Source: Trichormus variabilis 0441
GTDB lineage: Bacteria > Cyanobacteriota > Cyanobacteriia > Cyanobacteriales > Nostocaceae
Length of the DNA stretch: 64,000 nucleotides
Direction: 5' to 3'
Assembly: GCF_009856605.1 (NCBI RefSeq)
Contig: NZ_CP047242.1
Coordinates: 4,780,001 to 4,844,000 of the forward strand
Part shown: positions 47,117-55,161 of the stretch, piece by piece
Layout of the letters: each line of letters opens with the position of its first letter
Position numbering within the stretch: position 1 is the stretch's first letter
Made by a program: the position numbers and the translations under genes
The notes under the pieces: generated by a model
The model's input: only the letters and a program-made list of their open reading frames with translations
What the model was told of the DNA's origin: nothing
The model's database searches: none

Positions 47117-48685
47117 TTAGAGGCTTAACCCTTCTTGACTCTCCTGTGGGTGAAATAAATGCTTCTCACCTATCGTTGTGATAGAGTTGAGGACTTCTTG
47201 AATATCCGCGATCGCCGTCTGAGGATTAAGTAAGGTAAACTTCAGATAGGTAAGTTGACCAATTTTGGTCTGTGCGATGACTGCAATACCTTGTTGCAGT
47301 AAGCTCATGCGAATGTGGCTATTGATTTGATTTGCCCAAGTTGTACTATCTAGGTGTGCTGGTGTTTCACTAGGAAGATAACGAAAAACGACAGCGTTAA
47401 TGGTAGGATTGTTTGCCAACTCTAATGCAGGTTCAGCGTCAATTAAATTGGCGGTTTCCTTGGCTAGTTCAATTGTTGTATCAATCATGTCTGCAAATTG
47501 TCTCCTCCCCAGGGTGCGGAGAGAAACAAACAATTTGAGCGCATCGAATCGCTTGGTGGTTTGTATGGACTTAGTTACTAAGTCGGGAATGCTGGCTATT
47601 TCGTTGGTTTCAGGGTTGAGATAATCAGCGTGTAGCTTAATTAAATCAAAGTTTTGATGCTGTTTAACTAGAAAAGCACCGCAGCTAATTGGCTGGTAAA
47701 ACAGTTTATGGAAATCGACTGTAATCGAGTCAGCCAATGCAATACCATCTAGTTTATCTCGATGGCGATCGCTCATCACCAACGCACCACCAAAAGCCGC
47801 ATCCACATGAAACCACAATCCATACTTCTCAGCACAGGCGGCTAGTTCTGGTAATTTATCAATACTACCAAAATCCGTAGTTCCCGCAGTCGCAACTAAC
47901 GCAATAGGTAACAAATCCTGTTGCTGCAATTGTTCTAACTTCTGTTCCACATCCGCAGCACAAAGCTGATAATCACTATCAGTCTCTACTGCTACTACAG
48001 CTTGTTGTCCCAAACCGAGTAAAGAAGCAGCTTGGCTAATGGTGAAATGAGCCACTTGAGAACAGAGAATCCGAAAACGTTGAGCTTCTGGTGGTAATCC
48101 TTGCTGCTGCACACACCAATTTAACTGACGATGTGCGTAAGCATCCCGCGCTAGCAGCAACCCCATAAAATTCGATTGCGTACCACCACTGGTAAATATA
48201 CCATCAGCACCCGCATCATAACCAAAACTTGCACACAGCCAATTTACTACTTGCTGTTCCAAAACAGTAGCAGCCGGACTTTGATCCCAAGAATCCAGAG
48301 ATTGATTAGTCCCACTAATCAACACCTCAGCCGCCACAGCAGGTAATAACGGTGGACAATGTAAATGAGCCATACAAGTAGGATGAGTCACCACCACCGA
48401 ATGCTTGATAATCTTCTCACCCACCTCCGCCAAAACCTGACGCAAACCCACCCCCTCATCAGGACACACAGCGATATCTGCAATAGTCCTACTTAACTCC
48501 TGGGGACTCCTACCACTATAAGGCTTCCCCTGAGTAGCAAAACAATCAATTAACACCTCCCCAGCACAAGCGATCGCCTCCCGCAAACTCCCTCCTGCAA
48601 CAAACAACTCATCAAACTTCTTTCTTTGCGTCTTAGCGCCACCCTGCGGGAACGGCAAAGCCGAACTGCGTGAAATAATTACCAT
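47117..48685 (-). CDS. ddc: L-2,4-diaminobutyrate decarboxylase
   Basis: 522 residues, group II PLP decarboxylase. Visible are THPTCMAHLHCPP, GIFTSGGTQSNFMGLLLAR, the cofactor aspartate in FHVDAAFGGA and the Schiff-base Lys327 in VDFHKLFYQP. It converts L-2,4-diaminobutyrate to 1,3-diaminopropane and CO2. Its ATG overlaps the last base of the dat stop (TAATG), so the two consecutive enzymes are translationally coupled. The same pair starts the rhizobactin 1021 operon (RhbA, RhbB). Aromatic amino acid or glutamate decarboxylases share the fold, but the context makes diaminobutyrate the natural substrate. Confidence 0.92.
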   Translation of the reverse strand: MVIISRSSALPFPQGGAKTQRKKFDELFVAGGSLREAIACAGEVLIDCFATQGKPYSGRSPQELSRTIADIAVCPDEGVGLRQVLAEVGEKIIKHSVVVTHPTCMAHLHCPPLLPAVAAEVLISGTNQSLDSWDQSPAATVLEQQVVNWLCASFGYDAGADGIFTSGGTQSNFMGLLLARDAYAHRQLNWCVQQQGLPPEAQRFRILCSQVAHFTISQAASLLGLGQQAVVAVETDSDYQLCAADVEQKLEQLQQQDLLPIALVATAGTTDFGSIDKLPELAACAEKYGLWFHVDAAFGGALVMSDRHRDKLDGIALADSITVDFHKLFYQPISCGAFLVKQHQNFDLIKLHADYLNPETNEIASIPDLVTKSIQTTKRFDALKLFVSLRTLGRRQFADMIDTTIELAKETANLIDAEPALELANNPTINAVVFRYLPSETPAHLDSTTWANQINSHIRMSLLQQGIAVIAQTKIGQLTYLKFTLLNPQTAIADIQEVLNSITTIGEKHLFHPQESQEGLSL

Positions 48686-50166
48686 TAAGATACCTGCGAA
48701 AGAACCGATAAAACCTGCTTCTCAGCCGCCTGAACCGCCGAAGCAAAAATCTCACAAATACTATCAATTTGCGCCGGAGTCACAATCAAAGGCGGTAAAA
48801 AGCGCACCACACTACCAAATCTACCCCCCAACTCCACAATCAAACCCCGCCGCAAACACTCAGCCTGGATACGACTAGCTAACTGCGGATGTGCAGGATA
48901 CTTCCCACGGCGATCAGCCGATGCTTGGGGATTAATAATCTCCACACCAACCATCAAACCCCGTCCCCGCACTTCCCCAATACAATAGGTTTCCCCTTGA
49001 ATTTGGTGTAGATGTTTTAACAAGCGATCGCCCATCGCCGCCGCGTGTTCAGTCAAGGAATTTTCCAGAATATACTGTAGTGTTGCTGTTCCCGCCGCCA
49101 TCGCCATTTGATTCCCTCGGAATGTCCCAGCGTGTGCGCCTGGACTCCATTTATCAAGTTCCTTGTTGTATAAGACCACCGATAAAGGTAAACTTCCACC
49201 AATAGCTTTAGAAAGTAACAATACATCTGGCATAATTCCCGAATGCTCAAAAGCGTAGAGTTTACCAGTCCTTCCCAAGCCTGTTTGAATCTCATCAACG
49301 ATTAACGGAATGTGGCGATCGCGCGTAATCCGGCGCATCTCTCGCAACCAATCATCAGGCGCAGGAATCACCCCACCTTCCCCTTGCACAACTTCCAAAA
49401 TCATCGCCGCCGGTGTAACAATCCCACTTTCAGGATCATCCAAAATCGATTCTATATAGCGGCTACTGGTGCGCTGTCCAGCTTCCCCACCCAAACCGAA
49501 GGGACAACGATAATGATAGGGATAAGGCAAAAAGTGGACATCTGGCATTAACCCAGTCACCGCTTGTTTAGGATTGAGATTCCCTGTTAAACTCAGCGCA
49601 CCATGAGTCATCCCATGATAACCACCATGAAATGACAACACACTACGGTTGCCAGTAGCAGTTTTTACCAGTTTAATCGCCGCCTCTACTGCATCTGCTC
49701 CCGAAGGCCCACAAAACTGAATCTTGACATTCTGAGCAAATTCAGGAGGTAAACTAGCAAACAGTTCTTCGACAAACTTATCTTTAACTGGAGTGGTTAA
49801 ATCTAGCGTATGCAAAGGTAAACCCCCATCTAGCACCTTTCGCATTGCTTCTATCGCTACTGGGTGATTGTGTCCTAATGCTAAAGTACCTGCACCAGCC
49901 AAACAATCAATATATACATTGCCATCGGCATCTTTGATATAGATACCCTGAGCCTCACTAATGGCGATCGGAATTCGCCGGGGATAGCTTCTAGCGTTGG
50001 ACTCTCGTGCTTGCTGGCGCTCTAAATATTGGCTGGATGCCTCACCAGGTAAAGAATGCACGCGATTACTAGGAAAATCAGACCCTACACTACTCTGCGA
50101 TGGACATATCTGCGGTACCACGAAAGAGTGGCCTTCAGAGTGTACGCCATTGTGATTGAGTTGCAT
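48685..50166 (-). CDS. dat: Diaminobutyrate--2-oxoglutarate aminotransferase
   Basis: 493 residues, class III PLP aminotransferase. GPSGADAVEAAIK, the FHGGYHGMTHG region, DEIQTGLGRTG (291-301) and the PLP Lys320 in LLLSKAIGG are clear. It makes L-2,4-diaminobutyrate from aspartate semialdehyde with glutamate as donor, the first committed step to diaminopropane. The N-terminal about 45 residues are poorly ordered and extend beyond the core, so a later start is possible, though no strong alternative ATG is seen. It is first in the biosynthesis operon, 54 bp downstream of a Fur-box-like sequence. Confidence 0.92.
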   Translation of the reverse strand: MQLNHNGVHSEGHSFVVPQICPSQSSVGSDFPSNRVHSLPGEASSQYLERQQARESNARSYPRRIPIAISEAQGIYIKDADGNVYIDCLAGAGTLALGHNHPVAIEAMRKVLDGGLPLHTLDLTTPVKDKFVEELFASLPPEFAQNVKIQFCGPSGADAVEAAIKLVKTATGNRSVLSFHGGYHGMTHGALSLTGNLNPKQAVTGLMPDVHFLPYPYHYRCPFGLGGEAGQRTSSRYIESILDDPESGIVTPAAMILEVVQGEGGVIPAPDDWLREMRRITRDRHIPLIVDEIQTGLGRTGKLYAFEHSGIMPDVLLLSKAIGGSLPLSVVLYNKELDKWSPGAHAGTFRGNQMAMAAGTATLQYILENSLTEHAAAMGDRLLKHLHQIQGETYCIGEVRGRGLMVGVEIINPQASADRRGKYPAHPQLASRIQAECLRRGLIVELGGRFGSVVRFLPPLIVTPAQIDSICEIFASAVQAAEKQVLSVLSQVS

Positions 50167-50219
50167 TGTGAAAATCCTCTAGGCGTTGAGCCTTAATGGT
50201 AAGTGGGAGCAGAATACTT

Positions 50220-50238
50220 GATAATTATTTTCATTAAT
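50220..50238. promoter_or_regulatory. Candidate Fur box upstream of dat
   Basis: GATAATTATTTTCATTAAT matches the 19-bp consensus GATAATGATAATCATTATC at 14 positions by hand count. It lies 54 bp upstream of the dat start, where a repressor would block the promoter. Repression by FurA with iron is the expected control of such an operon. Confidence 0.5.
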
Positions 50239-50418
50239 TTTCCACCTGCTCAACATAGTACATGAACCTTAATGAAAAAGTCTACTAACAACTTGATAAA
50301 AATTCGAGAAATTTTTGATTGATTAAGTGTTCTTATCTAAAGTGGGTTGCATTATCATCCTAATGAAATTCGCACCTAAATCACGCTTATAAAGATATAT
50401 ATGGGCTATCAATGATAA

Positions 50419-50563
50419 CAGGACTTACGCACCAAGATTGTCTGTTGAGACTGGGTGTAGGGGGGTAAGGGTATAGGAGTGTAAGGATTTTGGACACATA
50501 CACCCCTACACCCCTACACCCTTACCAAAAGCCTTGATATTTCGTCCTCATGCGTAAGTCCTA
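50419..50563. mobile_element. MITE-like element with AGGACTTACGCA terminal inverted repeats
   Basis: AGGACTTACGCA (50420-50431) is exactly complemented by TGCGTAAGTCCT (50551-50562). Between them is a G-rich/C-rich inverted repeat (GTGTAGGGG against CCCCTACAC). It lies in the dat-schT intergenic region. A decayed copy of its left end occurs inverted at 53704-53740. Confidence 0.65.
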
Positions 50564-50582
50564 GATAATTTCACTAATAATA

Positions 50583-50598
50583 ATTCCTAACTAGGAAT
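50583..50598. promoter_or_regulatory. Palindrome upstream of schT, possible operator
   Basis: ATTCCTA-AC-TAGGAAT is a perfect 7-bp inverted repeat with a 2-base spacer about 240 bp before the receptor start. The adjacent GATAATTTCACTAATAATA resembles a Fur box only weakly (12 of 19 by hand). Assignment is speculative. Confidence 0.25.
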
Positions 50599-50839
50599 CA
50601 ACCAAGAACAAAATCTCTATAAAGTATGTAGGGAGAGCATTGCCAGCTTTTACTATTTACTTTTCCATGATTATCTCATAGCTTTTTGACATATTCCCTC
50701 AATAAACTACTTGTATAAGTCCTGAAATAGTTATATTTTAATAAAATCAAGAACTATTGCTAATGCAAGTCAATAATAACTGGCGATGGATTGTGTCACT
50801 AGCCATAATCCAGTCGCAACTTTTAGGTGTGAAGTGAAA

Positions 50840-53389
50840 ATGAAACCCGGAAAAATACTTTTTCTTCTCTTGCTCACAGGTTCTGTTTGGTCATTAATCA
50901 ACCATCCTGCAAATAGTCAGGAAGCTCCATCCCCAACACCACTCAATACACAATCACCAGTACCTAACGCTCAGGAATTGACGCAAGTAACTGGTGTGAG
51001 AGTTGTTCCGACAGCTCAAGGTCTAGAGGTGATATTAGATAGTACAGCCGCCGAAAAATTGCAGGTATCAACGCAAAATCAAGGCAATAGTTTGATTGCT
51101 GATATCACTAACGCTCAACTCAATTTGTCTGGGGAAAACACATTCAGCCAAAATAACCCAGTCACAGGCGTAACTACTGTGACTGTGGTTAATCAAAATG
51201 ACAATACAATCCGGGTGACTGTGACTGGAGAGAAAAGCCTTCCCAAATTTGAGCTATTTGATAGTGATACAGGTTTAATTTTGGCATTCACCGCAACTGA
51301 AGTAGCTCAAGATTCCCCCGCCGAAGCGGATGAACCAATTGAACTGGTGGTGACAGCAACGCGTACCGAAACACCTATACAAAATGTCCCACGTTCCATC
51401 ACTGTTATTGACCGCGAACAAATCGCCGCACAAGCCAGCACTTCTCGTAACCTCATAGAAATTCTGGGGAAAACAGTTCCTGGTTTAGCACCACCAGCCC
51501 AAGGCGCTAGTAATTTTGGTCTAACTCTCAGAGGAAGGAATCCCCAGGTTTTGATTGATGGAGTTCCCCAATCGACAACGAGAAATGCGTCGCGGGATTT
51601 GCGGACAATTGACTCGGCGGCGATTGAACGAATTGAAGTAGTACGCGGCCCCAGCGCAATTTATGGTGATGGTGCAACAGGGGGTGTGATTAATATCATC
51701 ACCAGGCGACCGACTGAAGAAAAATTAACCTCCCGGACAGAAGTTGGTGTGAGTGCAGCTTTAGGTAATTTGTCAGGGGACAGTTTTAGCACCAACCTAC
51801 AGCATTTCATCTCGGCGAAACAAGATAACTTTGATTTTACCTTTAACTTTGCAGTAGCTAAAACTGGTGGCTTCTTTGATGCTCAAGGCGATCGCATTCC
51901 CTCTGATCCTAATGCCCAAGGAGGCTTTTCTGATGCTTCGAGTATCAACTTATTTGGTAAGTTTGGTGTTGATATAGATACAAATCAACGTCTCCAACTC
52001 ACCTTTAATCGCTTCGACGAAAAACAAGATACAGATATCGCTAGTGACCCCAGCGTCAATACTATCCCAGGTAGACAAAAAGCTCGTGCTTTAGAAGGGT
52101 TGAGTTTAGATGAAAGGCCAGGGAATGAGAACACATTCATCAACCTGCAATACACCCATGACGACTTATTCAATAGCAAACTACAAGCCCAGTTATATTA
52201 CCGAGATTACCTGACGCGCTTTTTTCCCTTTGATGGGCGTAGCTTTGCTAGTTTGGGTAACGAAATCTTTCAATCGCGGGTGGAGTCAGAAAAGTATGGG
52301 GGACGCTTGCAGATAGAAACACCTTTATTTAATCAAGGTGCAGCCAAACTACTTTGGGGTGTAGATTATTCCCACGAAGATACCTCTCAACCTGTATCTG
52401 TATTTGATCAAACTGCGTTTGTCGCCAGTGGGGGGTTAGCATTTCGGAAAACAGGCGATCGCTCCTGGACTCCTCCTTTAGAATTAAGGAGTCTGGGATT
52501 ATTTGCTCAATTGAATTGGGAAATAAGCGATCGCTTCGTCTTCAATGGTGGTGTACGCTACGAAAACGCTGATGTGAGTGTCAATGATTTCCGCACCCTA
52601 GCTAATCCCAACGTTACTATTGGCGGCGGTGATTTGAACTTTAACGCCACACTGTTCAATTTGGGCGCAGTATACGCCCTCAATCCCCAACTGAGTGTAT
52701 TTGCTAACTATGCTCAAGGTTTCTCCTTATCAGATATTGGGTTAGCACTCCGCAACGCCCCACCAGGCTTTTCTGTAGAATCCCTCAATCCCGAACCGCA
52801 AAAAGTAGATAACTATGAAATTGGCATTCGTGGACAATGGGACACTATACAAGCATCACTTTCGGCTTTTTACAACGAGTCTGACTTAGGTACAACTTTC
52901 ACAGCACCAGGGACTGTCATCCGCGCCCCAGAAAGAATCTATGGTCTAGAAGCAGCCATTGACGCACAACCTAGTTCTACATGGCAAGTTGGCGGGACAT
53001 TTACTCTTATTGGTGGGGAAATTGACAGCAATAATGATGGCGATTACGAATCATTAGATGGGTTTAGGATTCCCCCTTTGAAACTTACAGCCTATGTAGA
53101 GAATGAGACCTTACCCGGTTGGCGCAATCGTCTGCAAGCTTTGTACTCTGGTAATAGAGAAGTCTTTGGTAATAACAATACGGCCTTTGGTAGGAGACCT
53201 GTAGAGAGTTATTTTACTGTAGACTACATCAGTAGCATTAAACTCGGCGCAGGAACATTACAACTGGGATTAGAAAACCTCTTTAATAGTCAATATTTCC
53301 CTGTAGCTTCCCAATTGCAAGCCAATGATAGCGCTTATGCTGCTGCTAGAGGTAGGACTTTGAGTATTAAGTATTCTTTTGATTGGTAA
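50840..53389 (+). CDS. schT: TonB-dependent siderophore receptor with N-terminal AMIN domain (SchT-like)
   Basis: I start at ATG 50840 (MKPGKILFLL), where the signal peptide begins; the frame is open to 50786 upstream. The protein has 849 residues: signal peptide to about residue 27, AMIN domain (about 50-160, VTGVRVVPTAQGLEVILDS), plug domain (about 172-285, VTATRTETPIQNVPRSITV, then IERIEVVRGPSAIYGDGATG), and a 22-strand barrel ending in IKYSFDW with terminal aromatic Trp. It is full length. An AMIN-plug-barrel build is common in cyanobacteria. Its divergence from the biosynthesis operon matches the schT arrangement in Anabaena PCC 7120 as I remember it. Confidence 0.93.
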   Translation: MKPGKILFLLLLTGSVWSLINHPANSQEAPSPTPLNTQSPVPNAQELTQVTGVRVVPTAQGLEVILDSTAAEKLQVSTQNQGNSLIADITNAQLNLSGENTFSQNNPVTGVTTVTVVNQNDNTIRVTVTGEKSLPKFELFDSDTGLILAFTATEVAQDSPAEADEPIELVVTATRTETPIQNVPRSITVIDREQIAAQASTSRNLIEILGKTVPGLAPPAQGASNFGLTLRGRNPQVLIDGVPQSTTRNASRDLRTIDSAAIERIEVVRGPSAIYGDGATGGVINIITRRPTEEKLTSRTEVGVSAALGNLSGDSFSTNLQHFISAKQDNFDFTFNFAVAKTGGFFDAQGDRIPSDPNAQGGFSDASSINLFGKFGVDIDTNQRLQLTFNRFDEKQDTDIASDPSVNTIPGRQKARALEGLSLDERPGNENTFINLQYTHDDLFNSKLQAQLYYRDYLTRFFPFDGRSFASLGNEIFQSRVESEKYGGRLQIETPLFNQGAAKLLWGVDYSHEDTSQPVSVFDQTAFVASGGLAFRKTGDRSWTPPLELRSLGLFAQLNWEISDRFVFNGGVRYENADVSVNDFRTLANPNVTIGGGDLNFNATLFNLGAVYALNPQLSVFANYAQGFSLSDIGLALRNAPPGFSVESLNPEPQKVDNYEIGIRGQWDTIQASLSAFYNESDLGTTFTAPGTVIRAPERIYGLEAAIDAQPSSTWQVGGTFTLIGGEIDSNNDGDYESLDGFRIPPLKLTAYVENETLPGWRNRLQALYSGNREVFGNNNTAFGRRPVESYFTVDYISSIKLGAGTLQLGLENLFNSQYFPVASQLQANDSAYAAARGRTLSIKYSFDW

Positions 53390-53452
53390 ATTCTTTTCTT
53401 GATCAAGAGACTGAGGGAGTCGGAAAACTTGCGAATCTGCACTCCCAAATAA

Positions 53453-53479
53453 AAACCCCACGGGTGCAGTGTGGGGTTT
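53453..53479. terminator. Hairpin terminator after the receptor gene
   Basis: AAACCCCAC, 9-base loop, GTGGGGTTT: a perfect 9-bp stem 63 bp after the schT stop. A-rich DNA precedes it and TTTATAAAG follows, so it can work as a terminator in either direction, with the better T-tract on the minus strand. Confidence 0.6.
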
Positions 53480-53552
53480 ATAAAGTTAGAATCTATTTAT
53501 AGTACTAATGTACCATATAAATCACACACAGGCAAGTATAGGGGTATAAATC

Positions 53553-53675
53553 AATTCAAAATTCGTCTTGGAAAGTTGAGCCACTGCGTTGGACGGGTTC
53601 CCCGGCTTGTAGCAAGTGGCGTTCCTACGGCGGGAAACCCACCTACAGAACTTTCCGCAAAATTCAAAATTCAAA
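53553..53675. repeat. Dispersed repeat family B, copy 3 (longest)
   Basis: Ends are AAAATTCGTCTTGGAAAGTT and AACTTTCCGCAAAATTCAAA as in copy 1. The inside is longer and includes CGGGTTCCCCGGCTTG and CGGCGGGAAACCC. Short ORFs predicted across it on both strands are translations of the repeat, not genes. Confidence 0.7.
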
Positions 53676-53703
53676 ATAAATGCTTGAAACCCTAAACCCC
53701 TAA

Positions 53704-53740
53704 ACCCAGTCTCAACAGAAAATCTGTGTGCATCAGTCCT
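53704..53740. repeat. Decayed end of the AGGACTTACGCA element (inverted)
   Basis: CCCAGTCTCAACAGAAAATC and the following CAGTCCT correspond, with a few changes, to the reverse complement of the left end of the 50419-50563 element. The second end was not found here, so this is a fragment. The remaining stretch to 53941 is AT-rich without a gene. Confidence 0.55.
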
Positions 53741-53941
53741 ATATATTTGGTTAAACAAAAATTCATATAAACGACTATAAAATTAATCATAATTAAAGAA
53801 TTTTTTGCTTAATCAAACTAATACATTTATCTTTGCATTTGTTAACAAAAACCGTAGCTTTATATTGCAGTTTGTTACCATTTTGCATTGACTTGAGGAA
53901 TATTCCTTTAGACTGAATTTCAATGGCAAAAATTGGGATGA

Positions 53942-54274
53942 ATGCAGATGCACGGAGTTAATTTCTTGTGTCATGGGTTTGTAGTTGCTGTATCCTTTGT
54001 GGCTTGCATTGCTGGCTTGATATTGCTGTGGGATAGCAAAGGTACAAAAGATGACGAACGAGAAGAAACCGAGAAAATTCTATTCAGAATGAGCTTTAGT
54101 TATTGGCTAGTTTATTGTGTGGCATTTGGTCTGGAAAAGATGGTTTTTCCTAACTATGAGCCAATGATGATGACATTGAAAATAACTACAGCTTTGTCAT
54201 ATTTTTTAACTTTTTCTTGTATACTGAGTCTGCCACTACATAGATTTGCAGTACGCCAAGAAGTTCAGGATTAG
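53942..54274 (+). CDS. Small hypothetical membrane protein
   Basis: 110 residues with three hydrophobic segments: about 9-29 (FVVAVSFVACIAGLILLW), about 50-65 and about 78-100 (ITTALSYFLTFSCILSLP). A charged loop, DSKGTKDDEREETEK, lies between the first two. A second in-frame ATG follows two codons after the first and could be the true start. No family is recognised and there is no co-oriented neighbour. Confidence 0.6.
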   Translation: MQMHGVNFLCHGFVVAVSFVACIAGLILLWDSKGTKDDEREETEKILFRMSFSYWLVYCVAFGLEKMVFPNYEPMMMTLKITTALSYFLTFSCILSLPLHRFAVRQEVQD

Positions 54275-54275
54275 T

Positions 54276-54318
54276 CATTAGTCACTAGTCACATGGACTA
54301 TTGACTATGGACTATGAA
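54276..54318. repeat. AGTCATTAGTCACTAGT / GGACTATGGACTATG short repeats
   Basis: Tandem degenerate heptamers of the TAGTCA / GACTATG type, inverted relative to one another. They are a common short repeat of this genome type and also occur at 55066-55160. Confidence 0.6.
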
Positions 54319-54345
54319 GGGAATTTATTTTTTTCTGGCGATGGG

Positions 54346-54675
54346 CTACCCTCGTTTGCAGGCGATCGCAATCATTGCTTCTAGTGTATCCTGTGCAAGA
54401 GGTGTCAAGATGAACACCTCTTGCACTGTTTTGCCTTGTCGGGCAATAATTTTATAGCCACCAAGAATAGGAACAGACACACGCAGTTGCATTTTGGGGG
54501 AGTGGCCTTTAACCCTACCAATAACTCCTGGTGTGATGGTTTGAATGCCATCTTGTTGACACAGGCGTTCTAAAATCGGTATCAGGCCGGGAATGTGGGT
54601 AGAATGATTCCAAACTAATCTACCATCCTTTTTACGAGAGACAGGCTTTTGGTGGTCGGCGGAGGATTTACCCAT
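54346..54675 (-). CDS. DUF2103 family putative metal-binding protein
   Basis: 109 residues from ATG 54675 (MGKSSADHQ), which lies 5 bp after the clpS stop; the longer frame to 54768 would overlap clpS and reads as low-quality sequence. The core, LVWNHSTHIPGLIPILERL and ITPGVIGRVKGHSPKMQLRV, fits the DUF2103 family, described as predicted metal-binding because of conserved His/Cys. Function is unknown. Tight coupling to clpS suggests co-expression with the proteolysis adaptor. Confidence 0.78.
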   Translation of the reverse strand: MGKSSADHQKPVSRKKDGRLVWNHSTHIPGLIPILERLCQQDGIQTITPGVIGRVKGHSPKMQLRVSVPILGGYKIIARQGKTVQEVFILTPLAQDTLEAMIAIACKRG

Positions 54676-54680
54676 GATAA

Positions 54681-54974
54681 TTAAGCCGCCTCTAGGGGGG
54701 CCATTGTTAGCCCAGCCCGACGCAATTGTTGGTGATACAATTCTGCGGGTTCTTGCGGCCCTACCCAAACGATCGCTTGTCCTTCATAATGTACTTGATT
54801 AGTCAAATCCCAAGCTAAATCGCCAGTCATACCCGGAATATACTTCACCAAACACTCGGCAACGTGTTGAAAAGTATTAAAGTCATCATTCAACACAATC
54901 ACCTTGTAATTTGGATAGGACTTGCGGACAGTTTGATTAGACCGTTCAGGAGTGACAGTTGGTGCTGTACTCAT
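54681..54974 (-). CDS. clpS: ATP-dependent Clp protease adaptor ClpS
   Basis: 97 residues from ATG 54974 (MSTAPTVT); an upstream in-frame start at 55007 would add eleven. The ClpS core is clear: YKVIVLNDDFNTFQHVAECL, with the Asn-Asp-Asp that binds the alpha-amino group of an N-degron, and a second half with VHYEGQAIVWVG and AELYHQQLRRAGL. ClpS delivers N-end-rule substrates to the ClpC-type unfoldase and ClpP. Cyanobacteria often have two paralogues; which one this is cannot be told here. A DUF2103 gene follows after 5 bp. Confidence 0.92.
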   Translation of the reverse strand: MSTAPTVTPERSNQTVRKSYPNYKVIVLNDDFNTFQHVAECLVKYIPGMTGDLAWDLTNQVHYEGQAIVWVGPQEPAELYHQQLRRAGLTMAPLEAA

Positions 54975-55065
54975 GGCGTAAACATCTATCGAAAGTTTTG
55001 TAACCATAGAACAGTTAACCAGAGAAATTTTACAAAACTAAACTACAACTAAATAGTTTAGTCCA

Positions 55066-55160
55066 TTGTTAGTGGTCAGTGGTTAATAGTCTAGAGTCCA
55101 TAGTCCATAGTCCATAGTCCACAGTCCAACCAATGACCAATGACTAATGACCAATGACCA
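55066..55160. repeat. Tandem AGTCCAT / AATGACC short repeats
   Basis: TAGTCCATAGTCCATAGTCC and related words, then AATGACCAATGACTAATGAC. These 7-10 bp degenerate repeats are typical cyanobacterial short tandem repeats and fill the gap between the FAD oxidoreductase 3' end and clpS. Confidence 0.75.
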
Positions 55161-55161
55161 A

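Noticed and set aside
53471..53758. Two overlapping ORFs on opposite strands
   Set aside because: Both run through repeat family B copy 3 and the decayed AGGACTTACGCA fragment.
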